NCBI GenBank assembly: GCA_015063885.1
Contig: SVTH01000014.1
Span: 1 to 49,313 of the forward strand
Direction of reading: 5' to 3'
DNA length: 49,313 nucleotides
Origin: Oscillospiraceae bacterium
GTDB taxonomy: Bacteria; Bacillota; Clostridia; Oscillospirales; CAG-382
Part shown: positions 1-7,101 of the stretch, piece by piece
How positions within the stretch are numbered: the first letter of the stretch is position 1
How the letters are laid out: the number at the start of each line of letters is the position of its first letter
Translations under genes and position numbers: made by a program
Notes under the pieces: generated by a model
Told to the model about the DNA's origin: nothing
Seen by the model: the letters and a program-made list of their open reading frames with translations, nothing else
Databases searched by the model: none

Positions 1-148
1 ATGACTTTGGATGGTTAAGTAGTAAAGCAAACTCATCAAAGTATTCATACCATTCATCGGTATCTTGACTTTCGGAGATGATTTTATCAGCAATGGCACA
101 AGCGTATTTATCATCTTTTGCTGTCAGCTTTGCAACTATTTCCTGCAC
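1..148 (-). CDS. Small helical-repeat (HEAT-like) protein, N-terminal part only
   Basis: A minus-strand reading frame starts at a GTG (146-148) preceded by a good ribosome binding site (GGAGGTGAG, about 9 nt upstream) and stays open for 49 codons to the window edge, so the C-terminus is missing. The peptide begins VQEIVAKLTAKDDKYAC and is acidic and helical, with regularly spaced Leu/Ala and Trp/Tyr residues (DEWYEYFDEFALLL). This resembles the N-terminus of small clostridial proteins of about 140 residues, often labelled SufBD-like, that are predicted to form HEAT-type helix pairs. No function can be given. Start choice rests on the ribosome binding site; family assignment is from memory and tentative. 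Confidence 0.55.
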   Translation of the reverse strand, partial: MQEIVAKLTAKDDKYACAIADKIISESQDTDEWYEYFDEFALLLNHPKS

Positions 149-263
149 GGTAACTCACCTCCAAATTCTCATTTCTCGGCAACTTCATTTTATCATATTT
201 CCACACATTTTTCAATCGTCTTTGCCCCTCGGACGCAATTTTTCCGCTCCCCCACCAAAAAGC

Positions 264-298
264 AGCGCTCACACCGATTTTGCTTTGGTGTGAGCGCT
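264..298 (-). terminator. Rho-independent terminator
   Basis: A perfect 12-bp stem (AGCGCTCACACC and its complement) with an 11-nt loop lies just downstream of the DUF3899 gene. On the minus strand it is followed by GCTTTTTGG, so it ends the DUF3899 transcript and possibly the whole opp operon. Confidence 0.85.
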
Positions 299-314
299 AT
301 TATTTACGCAACTG

Positions 315-743
315 TTATCCAACAGGGGGCTGATAGAACGTGGTGTACCAGATCACCGAAAAGAGGATGCCCAGGGAAAGGAAGACCAGACCCGTCACTA
401 AGATGCAACGGTCACTCCCCTTTTTCAGCTTGCCGAGCTTACGCTCGCGGTAATCCGCATAGCGTTCCATCTTGGCTCTGCCGCCGGGAATAAAGGCCAA
501 CGCCGCATTTTTCAATGCATAGCCGATGCCGATGAAGGCACCTTCTCCGCTGACGTACAGCAAGCCGGCAAACAGGGAGAACAAAAGTCCCGAAACAGTA
601 AAGCCGTCAGACAAGATCTGAATATTCACCGCCGCGCGGTCGGTGAAAAATCCCTTGCTCCAGAACACGGCAACCGTGATCAGCAGAGCGATCCCGACGC
701 AAACGGCATATTTCAGCAGTAAAGCCTTCTTTTCGTTCGTCAC
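315..743 (-). CDS. DUF3899-type integral membrane protein
   Basis: A 142-residue protein with three hydrophobic segments (about residues 10-31, 45-68 and 115-135) separated by a basic cytoplasmic stretch (ERYADYRERKLGKLKKG, near 93-110). Arrangement and length fit the DUF3899 family of small membrane proteins in Firmicutes, whose role is unknown. The start is a GTG at 741-743 with only a weak upstream purine stretch (ACGGATGA). It begins 20 nt after oppF ends and is the last gene before a strong terminator, so it is probably the distal gene of the opp transcript. That position suggests, but does not show, a link with the transporter. Confidence 0.7.
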   Translation of the reverse strand: MTNEKKALLLKYAVCVGIALLITVAVFWSKGFFTDRAAVNIQILSDGFTVSGLLFSLFAGLLYVSGEGAFIGIGYALKNAALAFIPGGRAKMERYADYRERKLGKLKKGSDRCILVTGLVFLSLGILFSVIWYTTFYQPPVG

Positions 744-763
744 TTTATCATCCGTCCGTTTCT

Positions 764-1957
764 TTATTTCAGAGCCTGCTTGTACTTTTCTTCCTCTGCG
801 CTGTTGCAGTAGACGAAATGTCCGGGAGAGATCTCACGGAAGGTGGGCTCTTCCTTGGAGTAATCATGCTCTGCCAGGGGGTTATAGGTCACGCGGGTAC
901 GCTGCTTTTCGTAAACGGGGTCGGGCAGCGGGATGGCGGACAGCAGAGACTTGGTATAGGGATGCATGGGGTTCTTGAACAGCTCGTCGGAATCCGCCAG
1001 CTCTACCATTTTGCCGAAATACATAACGCCGATTCTGTCGGAGAAGTATTTGACGACGGAAAGGTCGTGAGCGATGAACAGGATGGTCAGACCCAAACGG
1101 TCTCTCAGATCGTTCAGCAGGTTGATGACCTGCGCCTGAATGGACACGTCGAGAGCAGAAATAGGCTCGTCGGCGATGATCATCTCGGGCTGCATCACCA
1201 CGGCTCTTGCGATACCGATACGCTGACGCTGACCGCCGGAGAACTCGTGGGGATAGCGGTCTGCGTGCTCACGCACCAGGCCAACCGTCTCCAGGATCTC
1301 GTATACCTTCTGATTGATGTAATCCTGATCGGTGATGCCGTTGATGACCAAGCCCTCCGCAATGATATCACGAACCGTCATACGGGGGTCCAGGGATGCG
1401 ATGGGGTCCTGGAAGATCATCTGGATCTGAGTGATCAGCTTGCTCTTCTTGGCAACGGAAAGCTTTGACTTGTACTCCTTCTTCAGCGCCTTGAGCTGTT
1501 CGGGATCGTTTGCCGCGGCGGCAAACTTCTCCTCGAACTCTTTGTTCAAGGCAGCAACCATGGTAGCGGCGTGCTGTCTGTCAACGGTCTTATGGTCGTC
1601 CTTGGCCTCCCGGATCAGAGCCTTGTTCTCCAGGATGATGGCGTCGCACTCCTCCTTGGTGATCTTCTGCGCAGAGAGGTCGGCCTTCGCTTTCTTGATG
1701 GCGTCCTTATAGGAACGGGTGCCTGCGCCGATTCTCTGTCCCTTGAAGTAGACGTTACCGGAGGTGATGTTGTACAGCTTGATAATGGAACGGCCCGTTG
1801 TGGTTTTGCCGCAGCCGGATTCGCCCACGAGGCCAAACGCCTCGCCCTTCTTGATCTCAAAGCTAACGTCGTCTACAGCCTTCAGATCCTTGCGTCCCAT
1901 ACGGAAGTACTGACAAAGATGGTCTACTTTTAACAAAACTTCGTTACGATTCTCCAT
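764..1957 (-). CDS. oppF: Oligopeptide ABC transporter ATP-binding protein OppF, enlarged
   Basis: A cytoplasmic ATPase subunit that powers import by the OppBC channel. The 397-residue protein has Walker A GESGCGKT (45-52), Q-loop Gln (MIFQDP, Q183), signature FSGGQRQ (239-245), Walker B IIADEP (260-265), D-loop SALD and H-loop His297. The OppF-typical tail [19 protein letters not shown] follows. Usual length is about 310-330. The surplus is a lysine- and glutamate-rich, probably helical insert of roughly 90 residues (about 80-172) between Walker A and the Q-loop. The C-terminal tail ends in a HDYS...GHFVYC segment and lacks the multi-Cys motif of many homologues. The ATG has AGGAGG 5 nt upstream and lies inside the 3' end of oppD (14-nt overlap), pointing to translational coupling. 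Confidence 0.93.
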   Translation of the reverse strand: MENRNEVLLKVDHLCQYFRMGRKDLKAVDDVSFEIKKGEAFGLVGESGCGKTTTGRSIIKLYNITSGNVYFKGQRIGAGTRSYKDAIKKAKADLSAQKITKEECDAIILENKALIREAKDDHKTVDRQHAATMVAALNKEFEEKFAAAANDPEQLKALKKEYKSKLSVAKKSKLITQIQMIFQDPIASLDPRMTVRDIIAEGLVINGITDQDYINQKVYEILETVGLVREHADRYPHEFSGGQRQRIGIARAVVMQPEMIIADEPISALDVSIQAQVINLLNDLRDRLGLTILFIAHDLSVVKYFSDRIGVMYFGKMVELADSDELFKNPMHPYTKSLLSAIPLPDPVYEKQRTRVTYNPLAEHDYSKEEPTFREISPGHFVYCNSAEEEKYKQALK

Positions 1958-4181
1958 GATTGCCTCCTCTTTCTTCCATACGCTTGATACGCTCGGTGAT
2001 GATCTTGGGGATCTCTACCTTAGGCGCATTGGGATGGAGCAGCCAGGTTGCCGCATAATGGGTGGGAGAAACCTCGTACATGGGCGGCTGCATCTCGAAG
2101 TCGATCTCCAGCGCGTACTTGTTTCTTTCCGCAAAGGCGTCGCCCACAGGCGGGTAGATCATGTTGGGCGGGGTGCCGGGGATGGCATCCAGCTTTTCGT
2201 TGGTGTCCAAGTCGGGCATGGAGGAAAGCAGAGCCCAGGTATAGGGATGCTGAGGGTTGTAGAACACCTCGTTTGCCGTACCGTACTCAACGATCTTGCC
2301 CGCATACATAACGGCAATTCTGTCCGCCATGTTGGCAACGACACCCAGGTCGTGGGTGATGAAGATGATGGAAAGGTTACGCTCTGCCTTGAGCTTGTTG
2401 ATCAGCTCCAGGATCTGCGCCTGGATGGTTACGTCCAAAGCCGTAGTAGGCTCGTCGCAGATCAGAATGTCGGGGTTGGCAGACAGCGCAATAGCGATTA
2501 CGATACGCTGACGCATACCGCCGGAGAACTCGAAGGGGTACTGACGGAAGCGCAATCTGGCTTCGGGAATACCTACCTCCTCCATCAGCTTGATGGCCTT
2601 TTCCTTGGCGATACGCTTGGTCAGAGTGTAGACCACCTGGGAAGCCTTTTCCTTGAGGTAGTCGATGATCTCCAGGCAGCGTTTATCCACGTCGAAGGCG
2701 GCGGCATTCTCTACGTCCGCTTGGAACTTGTTCATCACGCGGGTGATAACGGAGCAAATAGCCTCGATCTGCACCTCGGGCTCGATGATGGACTTGGGGA
2801 TGACCTCCCAATCCACGCTCTTGCCCTTCTTGAGCAGGGCTTCTCTCTTGGCGGTCTGCTTTGCGAAGCGCTCCTCTTCCTTGGGGTTGTTCTTCAGATA
2901 GAAGAAATACTTCTCGATCTCTCTTTCCAAAGCGCCGCCGAAGGTGTACGCAACGTTATCCTTCACCACCGCAAGGCGGTCGATGGAGCTGCGGACAGCC
3001 GCGGAAACGTTCTTGCAAACTGCCTCGGCATCCTTCTCGGTGAAGCCGCCTTTTTTGAAGAAGGCAATGGCATCCTGCAACGCGGCGATGGCGTTTTTCT
3101 TGTTGGCAAGGGTATGGGAGAAGGAATACTCCACCGCGGCCTTTTCCATGGCGATGAACGAATTCATAAAGTCCTCGGTGAGGAACTTATACGCCATTTC
3201 GTTGGCTTCCTCGGCAGGCATACGGCTGAGGTCGGTGTCGGGATTCTTGTAAACGTAATAACCGATTCTGAAGAAGTCGTACTTGGGCTGAGCAAGCATC
3301 TCCTCAGCGGTGTTGCAGATACCCTTGAGGATCTCTGCGGTCTCCTCGGAGGCGTCCTTCTTGGTGGCGCTCATGGTGACCACACGCTTGACGGTGTCAC
3401 CGACGGAGACCTTGGATTTTTCCAAACGCTTGGCGGTGGCCAGCTCTGCTTTGTGGGCGTTCAGCGCTTCGGTATAGTTGGCGGCGAAATACTTGTCGTC
3501 GCTCATATTCTTCAGCTTGTGCTCGATCAGCTTCAAGGTAGAGACCGCATCCACCTTCTGCTTCTTTTCCGTCAGGAACAGGAAGTCCTTGATGATGGCG
3601 ATCATCTCTTCGGCGGCGGTGCGGGCACTGCTGTAGCTGTTTTCCAACTTGATGGCCTGGATATTGAAATTATCAAAGATCTTGATATATTCGGAAACCT
3701 CTGCCGCGGAAAGGTCACGGTGACCGCCCTCGGCAAGCGCCGCTTTGGTCAGCTCGGAAAGGGTCTCCAGCATTTTGTTGAAGGTCTCGCGGCCTTCCTT
3801 GCGGTTGGCCTTGTTCTTCAAAAGCATTGCCTCGGTGATCTGCTTACCGATACGCATGATGGGGTTCAAGGAGGACAGGGGGTCCTGGAAGATCATGGCG
3901 ATCTTGTCGCCGCGGAGCTTGTGCATTTCCTCCTCGGGGATACGCACCAGGTCCTGACCGTCGTAAAGGATCTCGCCGCCCTCGTGGATGGAGTTGACTG
4001 CGGAGATGCCCATGATAGCCTTGGAGGTTACCGACTTACCAGAGCCGGACTCGCCCACGATGGCCAGAGTCTCGCCCTTGTAAAGGTCGAAGGAAATATT
4101 ACGTACAGCCTGTACCTTACCTGCGTCCGTACGGAAGGAGATCTTCAGATTGTTAACCGATAATTTAACTTCTTTATTCAT
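1944..4181 (-). CDS. oppD: Oligopeptide ABC transporter ATP-binding protein OppD with about 390-residue insert
   Basis: The second ATPase of the importer, with the usual motifs split by a large insertion: Walker A GESGSGKS (43-50), Q-loop Gln99 (MIFQDP), then about residues 131-523 of extra sequence, then the conserved [25 protein letters not shown] block (signature 552-558), Walker B LICDEP (573-578) and H-loop His610. At 745 residues it is about twice the usual 320-350. The insert is Lys/Glu/Ala-rich, predicted helical, and falls in the helical subdomain, the face that contacts the permease. The C-terminal region keeps the family pattern (PGTPPNM, then F-x2-R and HYAATWLL), but the positions normally held by four Cys carry Asp, Asn, Asp and Thr. 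All ATPase motifs are intact, so it looks functional. The ATG has GGAGG upstream, overlapping the end of oppC. Confidence 0.92.
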   Translation of the reverse strand: MNKEVKLSVNNLKISFRTDAGKVQAVRNISFDLYKGETLAIVGESGSGKSVTSKAIMGISAVNSIHEGGEILYDGQDLVRIPEEEMHKLRGDKIAMIFQDPLSSLNPIMRIGKQITEAMLLKNKANRKEGRETFNKMLETLSELTKAALAEGGHRDLSAAEVSEYIKIFDNFNIQAIKLENSYSSARTAAEEMIAIIKDFLFLTEKKQKVDAVSTLKLIEHKLKNMSDDKYFAANYTEALNAHKAELATAKRLEKSKVSVGDTVKRVVTMSATKKDASEETAEILKGICNTAEEMLAQPKYDFFRIGYYVYKNPDTDLSRMPAEEANEMAYKFLTEDFMNSFIAMEKAAVEYSFSHTLANKKNAIAALQDAIAFFKKGGFTEKDAEAVCKNVSAAVRSSIDRLAVVKDNVAYTFGGALEREIEKYFFYLKNNPKEEERFAKQTAKREALLKKGKSVDWEVIPKSIIEPEVQIEAICSVITRVMNKFQADVENAAAFDVDKRCLEIIDYLKEKASQVVYTLTKRIAKEKAIKLMEEVGIPEARLRFRQYPFEFSGGMRQRIVIAIALSANPDILICDEPTTALDVTIQAQILELINKLKAERNLSIIFITHDLGVVANMADRIAVMYAGKIVEYGTANEVFYNPQHPYTWALLSSMPDLDTNEKLDAIPGTPPNMIYPPVGDAFAERNKYALEIDFEMQPPMYEVSPTHYAATWLLHPNAPKVEIPKIITERIKRMEERGGNHGES

Positions 4182-4184
4182 GTC

Positions 4185-5771
4185 TTACTCCTCCGATCCT
4201 CTCAGCGACGGGTTGAACGCATCGCGCAAGCCGTTGCCGAACAAGTTAAAGCTGAGCATCATCAGAATCAAGAATACGCAGGGGAACAGCGCTACGTAAG
4301 CCGCACCTGCGGTGATGGACTTCTGTCCTGCGGCGATCAACGTACCAACGCTGGTGATATTGCCCGCCTCCAGGTTGATAATGCCCAAATAGGTGAAGCT
4401 GGTCTCCGAATAGATCATACCGGGAATGACCAGAGCAACGCTGGTAACGATGGTACCCAGACCGTTGGGGAAGATATGCTTGAACATGATTCTGGTGTCG
4501 CTTGCGCCCAGAGTTCTTGCCGCCAGGACGTACTCCTGGTTTTTAAAGCGGTAGAACTGCATACGGGTTCTGCCCGCCATGCCGATCCAGCCGGTGGCAA
4601 AGAAGGCAATGAACAGCACAAGAACCTGGCTGGCAGAGCCCATGTGATACTTCAGAAGGGTGATAACGATGATGGTGGGAACCGAACCCAGAATTTCGGC
4701 AAAGCGCTCCATAAACAAGTCGATCTTGCCGCCGAAATAGCCGGAGATGGAGCCCCAGATCACGCCGACAATGAAGTTCACTGCGGCGACTACGATTGCA
4801 AAGATAAAGGAGAATCTTGCACCGTACGCAAGGCAGGCAAAGATGTCCTTACCTGCGTCGGTGGTACCGAACAGGAAGAGGGGCTCTGTGATGCCGTCCT
4901 TCTTTTCCATGGTGTGCTCGTAGATGTAATACTCGTAATACTCGGCTCTGATCTCGATACCGCCGTCTACTTTTCTGCCGTAGGCGTAGTAATAGGTCTC
5001 GCCGTTTTCGGTAAAGCCGTTCTCGCCCTCAATTCTCAAGGAGTCGTAGTCCGCAACGGTCTTACCCTTGGTCTCCTCCGTGTACTTCCAATAGTTGGGA
5101 ATGATCTCCCCGGAGGTGGAAAGCTTGGGACGGATGGTCTTCGCCTTGGGATCCTGGGTCACGTAGTAGATATTGGCGTCGTACTTGTTCTTTTCCAGGG
5201 TAGGTCTGTCCGAAACCTCAACGATGGGATAAAGAACCTGTCTGCCGGTCTCCTTCTGATACGCCTGGATCGCCTTGTACTTCTCTTCGGAAATGATCTT
5301 GTATTTGCCGAAGCCGAAGCCGAAATAGGTGTCGTAACGGTAAGAATAATTGGAGCCGTCGACGTTCTTCTCCACCTCACCGTGCTTGATGATCTCTCTG
5401 CCGGTCTCCTGCTGAAGAGCGAGGTCCTTCAGATAGCCGACGTAGTTGGTGTCCTTCTGCTTACAACCGTCCCAAAAGTCGATGCCCGCATCCACGAACC
5501 ACTGATTCTTGGGGGTCACGTAAGAATATGACATATCGTAGTAGCTGGGGATAAAGGGGGTGAAGAAGGGAGCGACGATGGCAAACAGCACCAGGAACAT
5601 AATGACGATGCCGCCTACCACTGCGCCTTTGTTCTTGGCAAAGCGGCGAAACGCGCCCTGGAAATAGCTGACGGGCTTGGTATCCAGCTTCTTATCGTGG
5701 GAAAGATCTGTCTTCTTCGCAAATTGAAACTTTTCAGCGGGGATGTTTTCATATTTATTTGTCATTGCCAT
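4185..5771 (-). CDS. oppC: Oligopeptide ABC transporter permease OppC with large extracytoplasmic domain
   Basis: An inner-membrane channel subunit of 528 residues; ordinary OppC proteins have about 300. After an N-terminal cytoplasmic segment and TM1 (about 50-72), roughly 220 extra residues (about 80-295, rich in Tyr, Lys, Glu and Gly) precede the standard GTTDAGKDIFACLAYGAR motif. TM2 to TM6 follow, with the EAA loop EYVLAARTLGASDTRIMFKHIFPN (about 413-436) that docks to the ATPases. The insert lies between TM1 and TM2 and so should face outward, where the lipoprotein OppA docks. I chose the ATG at 5769-5771: it has a GGGGG stretch upstream and follows the oppB stop by one base. An upstream in-frame start at 5804 would lie inside oppB. 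Confidence 0.92.
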   Translation of the reverse strand: MAMTNKYENIPAEKFQFAKKTDLSHDKKLDTKPVSYFQGAFRRFAKNKGAVVGGIVIMFLVLFAIVAPFFTPFIPSYYDMSYSYVTPKNQWFVDAGIDFWDGCKQKDTNYVGYLKDLALQQETGREIIKHGEVEKNVDGSNYSYRYDTYFGFGFGKYKIISEEKYKAIQAYQKETGRQVLYPIVEVSDRPTLEKNKYDANIYYVTQDPKAKTIRPKLSTSGEIIPNYWKYTEETKGKTVADYDSLRIEGENGFTENGETYYYAYGRKVDGGIEIRAEYYEYYIYEHTMEKKDGITEPLFLFGTTDAGKDIFACLAYGARFSFIFAIVVAAVNFIVGVIWGSISGYFGGKIDLFMERFAEILGSVPTIIVITLLKYHMGSASQVLVLFIAFFATGWIGMAGRTRMQFYRFKNQEYVLAARTLGASDTRIMFKHIFPNGLGTIVTSVALVIPGMIYSETSFTYLGIINLEAGNITSVGTLIAAGQKSITAGAAYVALFPCVFLILMMLSFNLFGNGLRDAFNPSLRGSEE

Positions 5772-5772
5772 A

Positions 5773-6780
5773 TTACTTAGCCCCCATTCTGATTCTCGGA
5801 TCAATGAAGCCGTAGCTGATGTCGATTACGATGCCGGCGGTCAAGCTGACCAAAGTATAGAAGCCGGACAACAGCATAAAGAAGTCATAATCCTGGAAGT
5901 TGATGGAATTCAAATACAATCTGCCCACGCCGTTGATGGCAAACATACGCTCAATGATCAGAGAACCGGAAAGCACGGAGACAAACTCACTGAGGATGGA
6001 CGGGAAAATGACCACCATGGAGTTACGCATAGCGTGACGGTAGATCGCCTGGCGCTTGGTCAGGCCCTTGGTTCTGGCAAGGAGCATAAACTCGCCGGTC
6101 AAAACCTCGGAAAGCTCCGCTCTGGTATAACGGGCATACCCTGCGATGGAGCCCAGACACAACGCAAAGACGGCGGGAATCATGGAATGGAACACTTCCC
6201 ACGTGAAGTAGTCGTTGCTCGTGGACATGGTCAGCGGGAACCAGCCCAGCTTGAAGCAGAATACGTACTGCAGCATCAGCGCCAATACGATACCGGGCAG
6301 GGAGATCAACAGGATGATGAAGATGTTGATCACCTGGTCCTGCCACTTGTTCTTCTTCAGAGCCGCCAAGATACCCAAGGCCAAGCCGATGGGCACACCG
6401 ATCAGGGTGGAATAGATATTGATCAGGATGGTGGGAGGAAGGTGGCTGACGAACACCTCCCAGACGGGCATATTCACGTACTCGCCGTAGGTGGTGGCGA
6501 TACCGAAGTCACCCTGGGTAACGATCCGCTTGATGTAGTTGCCGTACTGGATGAGGATCGGAACACGGTCGTATTCGTAAAGGCCGTTTTTGCCCTCCTG
6601 GACGTTGGTGATCCAGCCTCTGCCCTCAAGAGTCGCATATACGACCTCGGGATCCTGCCCGGGAAGCACGTTGGTGGGGATGGGCAACAGCTTGATCAGC
6701 GTAAAGCACATCGTAAAGATGATGAAGAAGGTAAAGAGCATCAACCCTAAACGCTTCGACACATATTTAAACATATACAT
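5773..6780 (-). CDS. oppB: Oligopeptide ABC transporter permease OppB
   Basis: A 335-residue inner-membrane permease of normal family length. TM1 is near residues 10-32. The extracytoplasmic loop (about 33-100) is followed by TM2 with PPTILINIYSTLIGVPIGLALGI. The EAA motif region (ARTKGLTKRQAIYRHAMRNSM, about 233-253) and the C-terminal FIDPRIRMG signature of binding-protein-dependent permeases are present. Its loop between TM1 and TM2 is only slightly longer than usual, unlike its enlarged partners. The ATG at 6778-6780 has AGGAG 8 nt upstream. It follows oppA after 321 nt containing a hairpin, and precedes oppC by one base, so translation with oppC is probably coupled. Confidence 0.93.
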   Translation of the reverse strand: MYMFKYVSKRLGLMLFTFFIIFTMCFTLIKLLPIPTNVLPGQDPEVVYATLEGRGWITNVQEGKNGLYEYDRVPILIQYGNYIKRIVTQGDFGIATTYGEYVNMPVWEVFVSHLPPTILINIYSTLIGVPIGLALGILAALKKNKWQDQVINIFIILLISLPGIVLALMLQYVFCFKLGWFPLTMSTSNDYFTWEVFHSMIPAVFALCLGSIAGYARYTRAELSEVLTGEFMLLARTKGLTKRQAIYRHAMRNSMVVIFPSILSEFVSVLSGSLIIERMFAINGVGRLYLNSINFQDYDFFMLLSGFYTLVSLTAGIVIDISYGFIDPRIRMGAK

Positions 6781-7013
6781 AGGACTTTCTCCTCTGCTGT
6801 GTTATTTTCCGATTGAAAGAGGCATTCCCCCGCGGGACTGCCGAAGGCATGGCACGGGCTTTTCCCATGCGATGCGCAAGGGTTTATCTATGATTTCTTG
6901 TTGATTGTTTTCGAAGTTAAAGGACAAATATCGTGTTTTTACATCCCGGAACGTACCGGGTCAATAAGCAAAGCGCAAGCTTGCGAAAGTGTTTTTCGTT
7001 TTTCTATAAACGA

Positions 7014-7053
7014 GCAAAGCAGCGGTGAGCGTATACTGCCCACCGCCGTTTGC
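7014..7053 (-). promoter_or_regulatory. Stem-loop between oppA and oppB
   Basis: The 321-nt gap between oppA and oppB (6781-7101) contains an imperfect stem-loop: GCAAA and GCGGTG blocks pair with CACCGC and TTTGC around a 7-nt loop. On the minus strand it is not followed by a clear T-run, so it is more likely a 3' stabiliser or partial terminator that lets oppA be made in excess of the membrane subunits. A 12-bp palindrome (CGCAAGCTTGCG, 6974-6985) follows. I see no gene in this gap. Confidence 0.5.
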
Positions 7054-7101
7054 TTCGATATGAATAATATTACTTAATTACTTAATGATACTATTCAAAA
7101 A

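Noticed and set aside
1956..4163. Long open frame on the plus strand (735 codons) opposite oppD
   Set aside because: It is antisense to oppD, has no ribosome binding site or promoter, and its translation is low-complexity Gly/Leu/His-rich. It arises from codon bias of the real gene.
6974..6985. CGCAAGCTTGCG palindrome between oppA and oppB
   Set aside because: It is short, not at a promoter and not repeated; a 12-bp palindrome is expected by chance in a window of this size.
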